A stretch of DNA of 39,305 nucleotides from Patescibacteria group bacterium (GTDB lineage: Bacteria; Patescibacteriota; Patescibacteriia; UBA1558; UBA10009): NCBI GenBank assembly GCA_018817315.1, contig JAHITV010000010.1, positions 1 through 39,305 of the forward strand, read 5' to 3'. The position numbers and the translations under genes were made by a program. How positions within the stretch are numbered: the first letter of the stretch is position 1; every line of letters starts with the position of its first letter. Under the pieces are notes generated by a model. The model saw nothing but the letters and a program-made list of their open reading frames with translations. It was not told where the DNA came from and ran no database searches. This document shows, in pieces, positions 7,205-15,757 of the stretch.

Positions 7205-8779
7205 ATGTCAAATACCAAATTTCCAGGTCCGTTGGTTTTAGTAATTTTGGATGGCTGGGGGATTTCTCCTTATACAGAAGGTAATGCTGTTAAGCTTGCT
7301 AGAACGCCAGTCATGGATGAATTATATGAAAGGTATCCTAATACTTTATTAATTGCTTCAGGTAAAAAAGTAGGTTTGCCTCATAATCAAAGGGGAAATT
7401 CCGAAGCAGGCCATATGAATTTAGGTGCAGGGCGTATCGCTGAACAGGACGTGGTACAAATTACCAGGGCAATCAAAGATGGTACCTTTTTTAAAAACTC
7501 GGCTTTTAATTCAGTTATTAATCATGTTAAAAGTCATAATTCGCAATTACATTTAATAGGGCTTTTAACCGGCAAACAAAGCGCTCATACTGAAATGACT
7601 CATTTATATACTCTTTTAGATTTGCTTGATAAAAGAGGGGTGAGAAAAGTTTTTTTACATTTTTTCACTGATGGCCGTGATGCTCCTCAACGTGAAGCTT
7701 TAAAGTTTCTTAAAAGAGTAACAGAACATTTTAAAGCTAAAGAAAAAATTGCCACTATTTGTGGACGTTTTTATAGTATGGATAGGAATAAAATTTGGGA
7801 AAGAACAGAAGCTGCTTATGATCTTTTGACTTTAGGCAAAGGTTTTAAGGTGAAAAATGAAAAAGAAGCAGTTCTTAATGCTTATAATCGCAACGAAACA
7901 GACGAATTTATTCAACCAACAGTCATTACCGCTGAAGGTGAGCCAATTGCCACTATCAATGATAATGATGGTATTATTTTTTATAATCTGCGGTCTGATA
8001 GAGCCAGACAATTAACCAAAGCTTTAATTCAAAAGGATTTTAATCAGAGAAATCCAGGAAGTTTTATCAGAAAAAAAACTTTTAAAAATATTAGTTTTGC
8101 GGTAATGACTGATTTTGGTCCGGATTTGGGAGATGTTTTAACTGCTTTTCCTAGTCGTGATTTAACTGCTACCCTGCCTATGGTAATGAAAGATTATAAA
8201 CAGTTGTATATTTCAGAAACCGAAAAATACGCCCATGTAACTTATTTTTTTAACGGTGGGTATGCTGATCCAGTGGCTGGCGAAAGAAGAAGACTTATTC
8301 CTTCTCCTAAAGCGATTTCTTATGCTGAAGTCCCGGCAATGTCAGCTTATGAAGTTACTGATTCTTTATTGTTGGATTTACAACATGAGGGTACACAGTT
8401 TACAGTGGTAAATTTATGTAATCCTGATATGATCGGTCATACCGGAGTTTTAAAAGCGGGTATTAAAGCGGTGGAGGTTTGCGATGATTGTGTAGGAAGA
8501 ATAGTTAAGCAAGTATTGAAAAATAAAGGAGTAGTAATAATTACCGCAGATCATGGTAATGTGGAGGAAATGATTGATATAGAAAATGGTGAAATTGATA
8601 CTAGACATTCTATTTACCCTGTACCTTTTATTTTAGTTTCTAATCAATATAAAAAAGTTAGACTGTATGGCGGTAGCTTGAGTGATGTGGCGCCGACAAT
8701 TCTGGAGATTTTTGGTATAGAAAAACCTTTGGAAATGAGCGGTAATTCTCTAATAGAAAATAAGTCAATAGTTAATTAA
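7205..8779 (+). CDS. gpmI: 2,3-bisphosphoglycerate-independent phosphoglycerate mutase, copy 1
   Basis: Interconverts 3- and 2-phosphoglycerate through a phosphoserine intermediate and two Mn ions. The 524-aa length is normal. Metal and active-site landmarks are visible: ILDGWG, GNSEAGHMNLGAGR (nucleophile Ser66), DGRD, the arginine motif RSDRAR, ETEKYAHVTYFFNGG, DMIGHTG and ITADHGN. The substrate-binding loop, usually SDGGVHSH, reads LTGKQSAHTEMTH here, with one extra residue relative to the next gene. That is the main difference between the two copies. Copy 2 begins 11 bp after its stop. Confidence 0.93.
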   Translation: MSNTKFPGPLVLVILDGWGISPYTEGNAVKLARTPVMDELYERYPNTLLIASGKKVGLPHNQRGNSEAGHMNLGAGRIAEQDVVQITRAIKDGTFFKNSAFNSVINHVKSHNSQLHLIGLLTGKQSAHTEMTHLYTLLDLLDKRGVRKVFLHFFTDGRDAPQREALKFLKRVTEHFKAKEKIATICGRFYSMDRNKIWERTEAAYDLLTLGKGFKVKNEKEAVLNAYNRNETDEFIQPTVITAEGEPIATINDNDGIIFYNLRSDRARQLTKALIQKDFNQRNPGSFIRKKTFKNISFAVMTDFGPDLGDVLTAFPSRDLTATLPMVMKDYKQLYISETEKYAHVTYFFNGGYADPVAGERRRLIPSPKAISYAEVPAMSAYEVTDSLLLDLQHEGTQFTVVNLCNPDMIGHTGVLKAGIKAVEVCDDCVGRIVKQVLKNKGVVIITADHGNVEEMIDIENGEIDTRHSIYPVPFILVSNQYKKVRLYGGSLSDVAPTILEIFGIEKPLEMSGNSLIENKSIVN

Positions 8780-8790
8780 TTATTATAAAT

Positions 8791-10362
8791 ATGCGTTCAA
8801 AACCTGTTGTTTTAATCATTTTAGATGGTTGGGGGGTAGCCAGGCCTTCCCAGGCAAATGCCATATCTTTAGCCAGAAAGCCAAATTTTAATGGTTGGCT
8901 TAATACTTATCCCTCTATGATTTTGCAATCAGCTGGTGAAGCAGTAGGTTTGTCTTGGGGAGAAATGGGTAATTCAGAGGTGGGTCATCTTTCTTTGGGT
9001 TCAGGCAGGATTATTTTCCAGAATTTACCGCGCATTACCAGAGCGATTTCTGATGGTACTTTTTTTAAAAATCCTGCTTTTTTACGTGCTTGTCAGCAGG
9101 TTAAAAAAAGGGGAAGTTCTTTACATTTGATGGGATTGGTAAGCCCTGGCGGAGTGCACAGTTATAATGAACATTTATATGCTTTAATGGAATTAGCTAG
9201 AGATCAAAAAATAAATGATATTTATCTTCATGTATTTTTAGATGGCAGAGATACGGAATTTAACAGTGGCTTAAGATATGTTCAGGAGTTGCAGAAAAAA
9301 CTGGAACAAATTGGCGTAGGTAAAATCGCTACTATTTCCGGACGTTTTTATGCGATGGACCGAGATAATCATTGGGAAAGAATAGAAAAAGCTTATTTGG
9401 CCATGGTAGAAGGAAAAGCGCAAGATTCTTTTGACCATCCTGTAAAAGCCATTGAAAGCTCATATAATAACAAAATTTATGATGAAGAGTTTTTACCGGT
9501 AGTTATTACCGAAAATAATAAGCCAGTCGCCACGGTTAAGGATGGCGACAGTGTGATCTTTTTTAATTTCAGATCTGATCGTGCCAGAGAACTTACTAAA
9601 GCTTTTGTTTTACCTGGTTTTGAAAAATTTCCTAGAGCCGCTTATTTGAAGAATTTATATTTTGCCACTATGACAGAATATGAAAAGGATTTACCGGTAA
9701 CTATTGCTTTTCCTACAGAAAAGGTGACAGTGCCTTTGGCTTCGGTAATTAGCGAAGCAGGTTTAAAACAGTTACATATCGCCGAAACCGAAAAATACGC
9801 TCATGTAACTTTTTTCTTTAATGGCGGTCGGGAGGTTACTTTGGCGGGTGAGGACAGGGTTATTATTCCTTCACCCAGAATTTCTTCTTATGATCAAAAG
9901 CCAGAAATGAGTGCTCCAGAAATTACTCAAAGGGTTATTAAGGAAATTAATAATAATCAATATGATTTTATAGTGATGAATTATGCTAATCCGGATATGG
10001 TAGGTCATACCGGAAATCTTCAGGCCACAGTTTATGCCATAGAAGTTTTAGATAATTTAATAGGACAGGTAGTTAATGCTGTTTTGGCCTGTAGTGGAGT
10101 GGTAATGATTACTGCTGATCATGGTAATGCAGAGGATCTGTATAATTTACAAACTGGTGAGATTAATAAAGAACATAGTAAGAATCCAGTTCCTCTTTTG
10201 ATTATTGGCAAGCAGTTTCAAAATATGACAGCGGTGGGATCAGCCGGTAAGGATTTGTATCAAATGACTGCTTCAGGAATTTTAGCTGATGTAGCGCCAA
10301 CCATTTTAAAAATTATGGGACTTAAAAGACCACAAGAGATGACTGGTCGCTCACTTATTTAA
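8791..10362 (+). CDS. gpmI: 2,3-bisphosphoglycerate-independent phosphoglycerate mutase, copy 2
   Basis: A second complete 523-aa member of the same family, in tandem and probably cotranscribed with copy 1. It has IILDGWG, GNSEVGHLSLGSGR (Ser62), the more canonical substrate loop SPGGVHSYNEH, DGRD, RSDRAR, ETEKYAHVTFFFNGG, DMVGHTG and ITADHGN. All catalytic positions I can place are kept in both copies, so neither looks decayed. The sequences differ throughout, which argues for an old duplication or separate acquisition. Its canonical loop makes copy 2 the likelier housekeeping mutase. Confidence 0.93.
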   Translation: MRSKPVVLIILDGWGVARPSQANAISLARKPNFNGWLNTYPSMILQSAGEAVGLSWGEMGNSEVGHLSLGSGRIIFQNLPRITRAISDGTFFKNPAFLRACQQVKKRGSSLHLMGLVSPGGVHSYNEHLYALMELARDQKINDIYLHVFLDGRDTEFNSGLRYVQELQKKLEQIGVGKIATISGRFYAMDRDNHWERIEKAYLAMVEGKAQDSFDHPVKAIESSYNNKIYDEEFLPVVITENNKPVATVKDGDSVIFFNFRSDRARELTKAFVLPGFEKFPRAAYLKNLYFATMTEYEKDLPVTIAFPTEKVTVPLASVISEAGLKQLHIAETEKYAHVTFFFNGGREVTLAGEDRVIIPSPRISSYDQKPEMSAPEITQRVIKEINNNQYDFIVMNYANPDMVGHTGNLQATVYAIEVLDNLIGQVVNAVLACSGVVMITADHGNAEDLYNLQTGEINKEHSKNPVPLLIIGKQFQNMTAVGSAGKDLYQMTASGILADVAPTILKIMGLKRPQEMTGRSLI

Positions 10363-10365
10363 ATC

Positions 10366-10515
10366 CTAAATCCTAATATCCCCGCTTGCCGGCGGGTAGG
10401 TAAATCCTAAACAGTATCAAAATTATAATTTCAAATGTCCGAAATTTGTTTTGATATTTGGATTTTGGTCATTTGGATTTGTTTAGGTATTAGTATTTAG
10501 AAATTAGAATTTTTA
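10366..10515. repeat. Imperfect palindromic intergenic repeat, copy A
   Basis: The 157-bp gap before mutM is filled by an AT-rich imperfect palindrome. Its left half has TAAATCCTAAACA and AATTTCAAATGTCC; its right half has TTGTTTTGATATTTGGATTT and GGATTTGTTTAGG. A GC-rich mini-palindrome (CCCGC-TTGCC-GGCGGG, about 10381-10396) is nested at the left end. Related copies occur at 32402-32574 and 35936-36042. No gene is seen. Confidence 0.7.
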
Positions 10516-10519
10516 AAAG

Positions 10520-11380
10520 ATGCCAGAGCTTCCCGAGGTTCAAATAGTTGTTAATCATCTTGCTTTAAAATTAAAGGGCAAGATTTTTTGCGCTGGCCAG
10601 ATTTTAACCAAAAAAATGGTTAGCCGTAATTTTGCCCGAGAGATTAAAAATCAAAAAGTAAAGAGCGTTAAAAGGAGGGGTAAAATGATTATTATGGAAT
10701 TGGCTTCTGGAAAATTTTTGCTTATTCATTTAAAAATGACTGGTCAGCTGATTTTTGTTGATAAAAAAGGTCACCCTTCTGGCGGGGGACATCCTATTAC
10801 TTCATCTGATTTTAACTTGAGTCAGGTAAACAAATTTACCCGTTTAATCTTGGAATTAAAAGATGGTAGTAGATTATTATTTCATGATCTGAGGAAATTT
10901 GGCTGGATGAAAATTGTTGATCAAAAGGGATTAGCTTTAATTGATAAAAAATTTGGCAAAGAGCCACTGAGCAAAAATTTCACCTCAAATTATTTTAAGC
11001 AGCTTCTCAAAAAACGTCCTAACTTAAAAATTAAACAATTTTTAATGATGCAGGAATTAATTGCTGGTATTGGTAATATTTATGCTGATGAAAGTTTATT
11101 TAAAGCTAAAATCAGTCCCTTAAGGATTATTAAGTCTCTTAAGTCAAAAGAAATAGAAAATTTACACAGCTCAATTATCACCATTTTAAAGAAAGCAATT
11201 AAACTTGGCGGAACATCAGTTAACACCTTTGTCCATCCTACAGGAAAAAGAGGTAATTTTGTAGCCAAATTAAAGGTGTATCAAAGAGGCGGTAAAAAAT
11301 GCTTAGGTTGTGGTCAAATCCTAAAAAAGACCAAGATAAATGGTCGGGGAACAGTTTATTGTAGCAAATGTCAGAAATAA
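10520..11380 (+). CDS. mutM: Formamidopyrimidine-DNA glycosylase (Fpg/MutM)
   Basis: Removes oxidised purines such as 8-oxoguanine and nicks the abasic site. The start is fixed by MPELPEVQ: the proline after Met is the catalytic amine and the next Glu is also catalytic, so the ATG at 10520 must be right. Other landmarks are LIHLKMTGQL, DLRKFGWM, the helix-two-turn-helix segment with AGIGNIYADESLF, and a C-terminal zinc finger with CLGC and CSKC. The 286-aa length is slightly above the usual 270-280, with a Gly/Pro-rich insertion (KGHPSGGGHP) near residue 90. It has no SD sequence. Confidence 0.95.
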   Translation: MPELPEVQIVVNHLALKLKGKIFCAGQILTKKMVSRNFAREIKNQKVKSVKRRGKMIIMELASGKFLLIHLKMTGQLIFVDKKGHPSGGGHPITSSDFNLSQVNKFTRLILELKDGSRLLFHDLRKFGWMKIVDQKGLALIDKKFGKEPLSKNFTSNYFKQLLKKRPNLKIKQFLMMQELIAGIGNIYADESLFKAKISPLRIIKSLKSKEIENLHSSIITILKKAIKLGGTSVNTFVHPTGKRGNFVAKLKVYQRGGKKCLGCGQILKKTKINGRGTVYCSKCQK

Positions 11381-11387
11381 CTATAAA

Positions 11388-11801
11388 TTAAAAGAAGAGA
11401 AGGGTTAGAGCTATACCAAGAATTACACCTACTAAAAGTTGCAGCCAGGTGTGTCCGATTCTTTCTTCTAACACCGGATATTTAAACTCTTCTTCATCAG
11501 GCAGATCTTTTATTAATTTATTTAAAATTTTGGCGTGAGTGGTGAGGTATCCTCTTAAACCTATGGCATCTTTTAAAATAATACTGGCTAAGATTAAACT
11601 AAGAGCAAAAGGAATACTAAAACCCTGTAGCAGATAAATAGAGGTAGAAACCGAGGCAACTAAAGCGGCATGGGAAGAGGGTATGCCACCATAACCAACA
11701 GCTTTGGACCAAGAAAATCTTTTTTTAGCAAGATCTATCAATAATTTAAAGCTGTGAACTAATAAAGAAATAAGGATTGGCAGGATTAAGACTTTATACA
11801 T
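11388..11801 (-). CDS. Divergent PAP2-family membrane protein (DUF212/YuiD-like)
   Basis: A 137-aa integral membrane protein with about four hydrophobic segments. The family signature is clear: GYGGIPSSHAALVASV near residue 37, a central DAIGLRGYLTTHAKILN, and EERIGHTWLQLLVGVILG near the end. The family is distantly related to PAP2 phosphatases and is thought to act on lipid phosphates, but the substrate is unknown. It is divergent from uppP, separated by 57 bp, so a shared lipid-carrier function is plausible. It converges with mutM with only 7 bp between the stops. Confidence 0.85.
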   Translation of the reverse strand: MYKVLILPILISLLVHSFKLLIDLAKKRFSWSKAVGYGGIPSSHAALVASVSTSIYLLQGFSIPFALSLILASIILKDAIGLRGYLTTHAKILNKLIKDLPDEEEFKYPVLEERIGHTWLQLLVGVILGIALTLLFF

Positions 11802-11807
11802 AAATTT

Positions 11808-11837
11808 TTGCTTAAATGTTTATACTTATAGTATAAT
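11808..11837 (+). promoter_or_regulatory. Promoter candidate for uppP
   Basis: TTGCTT (11808-11813) and a perfect TATAAT (11832-11837) are separated by 18 bp, giving a leader of about 15 nt before the uppP ATG. The -10 overlaps a palindromic stretch (TTATACTTATAGTATAA), so the opposite-strand gene at 11801 may use the same region. Confidence 0.5.
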
Positions 11838-11858
11838 TTAAATATCATAAATTACAAG

Positions 11859-12668
11859 ATGGGTTATTTAGTTACAATTTTTTATGCAATTGTTCAATCA
11901 ATAACTGAATTTTTGCCTATTTCCAGTTCAGGCCATTTGGTGATTTTCCATCAGTTTATTCCTTTAACATTGGTTGATCATTTAACCTTTGATGTAATTT
12001 TACATGCCGGCACTTTACTTTCTTTAATTATTTATTTTTGGCGTGATATTGTCCGGTTGTTTTTGGGATTTTGGCAAAGTTTACGAAATTGGAATTTTCG
12101 TTATGATCATCAACAACGTTTGCCTTGGCTGATAATTTTGGGAAATTTGCCGGCGATTATAGTGGGATTTTTTCTTGATAATTTTTGGGAAAATGCTTTT
12201 CGTTCAGTTTATTGGGTTATTTTAATGCTGATTATCGGCGCTATTTTATTTATAGTCTTTGAAAAAATCAGTAAAAGGAATAGAGAGCTAAATACCATGA
12301 ATATTAAAGATGCTTTGTTAATAGGAGTGGCTCAAATTTTAGCTTTTATTCCTGGAACTTCACGTTCAGGTATAACCATAGTGGCAGGACTGGGAAGTAA
12401 TTTTAAACGAGAAGAAGCAGCCAAGTTTTCTTTTTTATTGGCCATACCTGTAATCTTTGGTGCGACAATTAAAAAGATTATTCAGTTATCTTCAACTAGT
12501 CTTTCCATAGATTCCTTGTTAATTTTTATTTTAGGGGCAGTGGTTTCTGCTGTAGTTGGTTATTTAGTTATAAAATTTTTATTAAGATTTTTACAAAGAC
12601 ATTCTTTAACCACCTTTGCTATTTATAGATTTATTTTAGCGATTATTTTAATTCTTATTTTTATTTAA
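11859..12668 (+). CDS. uppP: Undecaprenyl-diphosphatase
   Basis: Dephosphorylates undecaprenyl diphosphate to recycle the lipid carrier for peptidoglycan and other surface polymers, and gives bacitracin tolerance. The two family motifs are intact: QSITEFLPISSSGHL near residues 13-27 and FIPGTSRSGITI near residue 165. The 269-aa length and the multiple membrane segments fit BacA/UppP. It is followed on the same strand by pcm (51 bp), manC and mltG. Confidence 0.96.
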   Translation: MGYLVTIFYAIVQSITEFLPISSSGHLVIFHQFIPLTLVDHLTFDVILHAGTLLSLIIYFWRDIVRLFLGFWQSLRNWNFRYDHQQRLPWLIILGNLPAIIVGFFLDNFWENAFRSVYWVILMLIIGAILFIVFEKISKRNRELNTMNIKDALLIGVAQILAFIPGTSRSGITIVAGLGSNFKREEAAKFSFLLAIPVIFGATIKKIIQLSSTSLSIDSLLIFILGAVVSAVVGYLVIKFLLRFLQRHSLTTFAIYRFILAIILILIFI

Positions 12669-12719
12669 TGGAGTCGTTTAAATATCAGATAATAAGTTTT
12701 TTCTTGTTGAGATTTAAAT

Positions 12720-13346
12720 ATGCAAAATAACGAATCACTCATAAATTTATTAATAAATCAGGGTTATTTACAATCTCCAGAAATTATTCAAGCTTTTAAA
12801 AAAGTTGACCGTCTTGATTTTATTAAGCCAGAAATGTTTAACGAAGCTTATGAAAATCATCCTTTGCCTATTGGCAATGGACAAACTATTTCCCAGCCAG
12901 CAACAGTGGCTTTGATGTTGGAATTACTACAAGTTAAGAAAGGGGATAAGGTTTTGGATGTTGGCAGTGGCTCTGGCTGGCAAATAGCTTTATTGGCAGA
13001 GCTTGCAGGGAAAAGAGGTAAAGTTATTGGTTTAGAAGTAAAAGATGAATTAATAGAATTTGCCAAAGAGAATTTATTAAAGTATCAATACCAAAATATT
13101 AAAATCATTAAAGGTGATGGTTGGCAGGGTTTGTCAAAGCAGGCTCCTTTTGATAAAATTATTGTAGCTGCGGCCGCCAATGAAATACCTTTAGCACTAA
13201 AAATTCAATTAAAAGTCGGCGGCCGTTTGGTTATTCCCGTCGGCGGAGGAATACAGGATATAGTAGTTATAGATAAACTTTCCCAGAATAAATTTCAGCA
13301 GCAAAATTTTCCGGGTTTTGTTTTTGTGCCGTTAATAAAAGATTAG
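12720..13346 (+). CDS. pcm: Protein-L-isoaspartate O-methyltransferase
   Basis: Repairs isoaspartyl residues in aged proteins using SAM. It has the substrate-binding segment NHPLPIGNGQTISQP, the SAM motif KVLDVGSGSGWQIALLA, an acidic residue in VIGLEVKDELIEFA, and the post-motif FDKIIVAAAANEIP. The 208-aa length is normal. The TAG stop is followed almost directly by manC, so the two are probably coupled. Confidence 0.93.
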   Translation: MQNNESLINLLINQGYLQSPEIIQAFKKVDRLDFIKPEMFNEAYENHPLPIGNGQTISQPATVALMLELLQVKKGDKVLDVGSGSGWQIALLAELAGKRGKVIGLEVKDELIEFAKENLLKYQYQNIKIIKGDGWQGLSKQAPFDKIIVAAAANEIPLALKIQLKVGGRLVIPVGGGIQDIVVIDKLSQNKFQQQNFPGFVFVPLIKD

Positions 13347-13373
13347 TTGACGGTTTATAGATATTTTTATAGT

Positions 13374-14432
13374 ATGAAAATTCTTATTTTAGCCGGAGGA
13401 TCTGGCACCAGATTATGGCCTGCTTCCCGGGCTAATTCACCAAAACAAATAATTCCTTTAATCAATCAAAAAACTTTGTTACAGGATACTTATACTCGCT
13501 TTAAAAAAGGTTTTAAAGCAGAGGATATTTTTATTTCCCTTAATGTCAGCCAACGTCAGCTAGTAAAAAAGCAATTACCTAAACTTAAAGACAGTCAACT
13601 TATTATTGAGCCAGTTAGTAAAAATACAGCAGCGGCTATTGGTTTGGCCTGCGTTACTTTGGCTAAAAAAAATCCTAAGGAGATTGTAGTCACTATTAAT
13701 TCTGATCATTTTATTGAAAGAGAAAAAGAATATTTAAGAATAATCAAATTAGCTGGGAAAATGGTAAGTCGTTATCCTGATCAGTTGGTTTTAATCGGAC
13801 TTAAACCAACTTATACTGAAACAGGTTATGGCTATATAAAGCTGGGTAAACAGTTAAAAGGTTGGGGTAAGGATAATTTTTTTAAGGTTGAAAGTTTTAA
13901 GGAGAAGCCGGATTTAAAAACAGTCCGTAGATATTTTAAAAGTCATCTTTATCTTTGGAATCCTGCTTATTTTACTTTTCGGGTTGATACCATGCTTTCT
14001 TTATTTAAAAAGTATTTGCCTGATCAATATAAAATTCTTATGGCTATTAAAAAATCACCAGGCAAAATAAAGGAATATTTTCCTAAAATTAAGCCTATTA
14101 GTATTGATTATGGCATTATGGAAAAAGCCACGAATTTACACTGTCTTAAAGCTAATTTTTGCTGGGCAGATATTGGTCACTGGCGAACAGTTTATGAGGT
14201 TTTAGGCAGTAAATCAAAAAATAATCTAATTAAAGGCAAATATTTAGGTTTAGATAGCAAGGATAATTTAATTTATAGCTTAACGGGTAAATTAATTACC
14301 ACAGTCGGCATTACAAATTCTATTATTGTAGATACTGATGATGCTTTACTGTTATGTTCAAAGGATAAGGCACAGGACGTTAAAAAAATTGTAGAGAATT
14401 TAAAAAAGAAAGGTTTAAAACAATATTTATAA
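13374..14432 (+). CDS. manC: Mannose-1-phosphate guanylyltransferase
   Basis: Makes GDP-mannose from mannose-1-phosphate and GTP for surface glycans. I choose the ATG at 13374 because the protein then begins MKILILAGGSGTRLWPAS, the nucleotidyltransferase signature at its usual place; a TTG at 13347 would only add a nine-residue tail. Other family segments are EPVSKNTAAAIGLA, VTINSDHFI, VESFKEKPD and FCWADIGHW. At 352 aa it is the single-domain form, without the isomerase domain of long ManC/AlgA. mltG starts 14 bp downstream. Confidence 0.93.
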   Translation: MKILILAGGSGTRLWPASRANSPKQIIPLINQKTLLQDTYTRFKKGFKAEDIFISLNVSQRQLVKKQLPKLKDSQLIIEPVSKNTAAAIGLACVTLAKKNPKEIVVTINSDHFIEREKEYLRIIKLAGKMVSRYPDQLVLIGLKPTYTETGYGYIKLGKQLKGWGKDNFFKVESFKEKPDLKTVRRYFKSHLYLWNPAYFTFRVDTMLSLFKKYLPDQYKILMAIKKSPGKIKEYFPKIKPISIDYGIMEKATNLHCLKANFCWADIGHWRTVYEVLGSKSKNNLIKGKYLGLDSKDNLIYSLTGKLITTVGITNSIIVDTDDALLLCSKDKAQDVKKIVENLKKKGLKQYL

Positions 14433-14446
14433 TCCAGATAAATTAG

Positions 14447-15454
14447 ATGAAGAATATAATCAGGAAAATAATATTAATTTTAATAATAGTTATTGTCGGC
14501 GGATGGTTGTGGTATACTTTTCAGATTGCTATGCCGCTTTCACAAGATAATAAAGTAAAACAGTTTGAAATAAAAAGCGGCAGCGGAGTTAATCAAATCA
14601 GCCAACAGTTGTATGATCAAGGATTAATTAGAAGTAAATTTTATTTTGAGCTTCATGTTTGGTTAAATAAACTGCAAAGAAATTTTATCCGCGGGACCTT
14701 CTCCCTTTCGCCTTCCATGAATATTAAAGATATTGTAGCAACTTTAACGGATGCTGTAGTAGCAGAAAAGAAAATTACTATTATTGAAGGGTGGAATCTG
14801 GATGAAATTGCTGACTATCTTGAAAAAGAGGGTTTAATTAAGCCAGAAGAATTTTTATCACAAGTTAAAAGAGAATCATCTTATTGGACAAAGCAATATG
14901 CTTTTCTTAAAGATAAACCAGCTAACAGCAGTTTAGAGGGTTATTTATTTCCAGATACTTATCGTGTTTTTAAGAATTCTTCAGCTAGTGATATAGTTGA
15001 AAAAATGCTGGATAATTTTAATCAAAAATTAAATCAAGAATGGCGAACAGAAATTATCAACCAAGGGAAATCAATTTATGAGGTGTTAACTTTAGCTTCT
15101 ATTATTGAAAAAGAAGTAGCCAGTGAAGATATGAGTAAGATAGCTGACGTATTTTTGAAACGTTTAAAAGAAAATATTCCTTTACAGTCAGATGCTACTA
15201 TTAATTACATTACTAAAAAAGGAAAAGTTCAGCCATCACTTGCTGATCTAAAAATTGACCATCTTTACAATACTTATATGTATAAAGGATTGCCGCCCGG
15301 ACCGATTGCCAATCCTGGTTTAAATGCCATAGAGGCGGTAATTTATCCCACTACTAATTCTTATTATTATTTTTTAACCACCAAAGAAGGAGAAGTGATT
15401 TACTCAAAAACTTTTGCAGAACATTCAGAGAATAAGAAAAAGTATTTAGATTAA
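14447..15454 (+). CDS. mltG: Endolytic murein transglycosylase MltG
   Basis: Cuts nascent glycan strands and so ends peptidoglycan polymerisation. A single N-terminal membrane anchor (about residues 6-25) is followed by a LysM-like region and the YceG/MltG catalytic domain with LASIIEKEVA (catalytic glutamate, about residue 220), LQSDATINY and YNTYMYKGLPPGPIANPG. The 335-aa length is typical. It lies between manC and a small membrane ORF, and belongs functionally with uppP as a cell-wall gene. Confidence 0.95.
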   Translation: MKNIIRKIILILIIVIVGGWLWYTFQIAMPLSQDNKVKQFEIKSGSGVNQISQQLYDQGLIRSKFYFELHVWLNKLQRNFIRGTFSLSPSMNIKDIVATLTDAVVAEKKITIIEGWNLDEIADYLEKEGLIKPEEFLSQVKRESSYWTKQYAFLKDKPANSSLEGYLFPDTYRVFKNSSASDIVEKMLDNFNQKLNQEWRTEIINQGKSIYEVLTLASIIEKEVASEDMSKIADVFLKRLKENIPLQSDATINYITKKGKVQPSLADLKIDHLYNTYMYKGLPPGPIANPGLNAIEAVIYPTTNSYYYFLTTKEGEVIYSKTFAEHSENKKKYLD

Positions 15455-15476
15455 GGTAATAATTAGTTTGATCAAT

Positions 15477-15647
15477 ATGTTAAAAGTACTTAAAGGAAAG
15501 ATTTCACCAATTTTAGCATTTTTGCTAATTTTAATTTTTGGTTATTTTTCTATTACTTTAATGCAAACAGTTTTTGAAGAATTTGCTCATAATGAAATGT
15601 TAATAAAGAAGTATGAGGCAGAGATTATTGCTAACTCTGATTTTTAA
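15477..15647 (+). CDS. Small single-pass membrane protein, 56 aa
   Basis: The ORF runs from ATG at 15477 to TAA at 15645-15647. It has a basic N-terminus (MLKVLKGKIS), one hydrophobic segment (PILAFLLILIFGYFSI, about residues 11-26) and an acidic, helix-prone tail, so an N-in single-pass topology is likely. It starts 22 bp after mltG on the same strand and shares the low-GC codon use of its neighbours. The shape recalls small divisome or envelope peptides, but I recognise no family. Confidence 0.55.
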   Translation: MLKVLKGKISPILAFLLILIFGYFSITLMQTVFEEFAHNEMLIKKYEAEIIANSDF

Positions 15648-15649
15648 AC

Positions 15650-15723
15650 TAGCCCTGAGCTTGTCCTATCCGAGTTTGGACTTCGGCTGAGCTCAGTCGA
15701 AGCCTCGAGGTAGTCGAAGGGGG
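15650..15723. repeat. Palindromic repeat of the CCCTGAGC...GTCGAAGGG type
   Basis: Contains CCCTGAGCTTGTCCTATCC, GACTTCGGCTGAGCTCAGTC and GTAGTCGAAGGGGG, which pair in part with each other. Related words occur at 30464-30487 (CCCTGAGTGTAGTTGAAGGG), 32432-32454, and downstream of the tRNA-like gene at 27257-27320. It ends just before the rplJ -35 box. Confidence 0.65.
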
Positions 15724-15751
15724 TTGACTAATTTTTGAGCTTTGCTATAAT
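15724..15751 (+). promoter_or_regulatory. Sigma-70-type promoter of rplJL
   Basis: TTGACT (15724-15729), a 16-bp spacer, then TATAAT (15746-15751) preceded by TGC, which makes an extended -10. The start site would be near 15758, right at the 5' edge of the leader RNA. It is one of the strongest promoters in the window. Confidence 0.8.
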
Positions 15752-15757
15752 TTTTTT

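Noticed and set aside
13347-13373. TTG start that would extend ManC by nine residues
   Set aside because: The ATG at 13374 puts the nucleotidyltransferase signature right at the N-terminus as usual; the extension has no family support.
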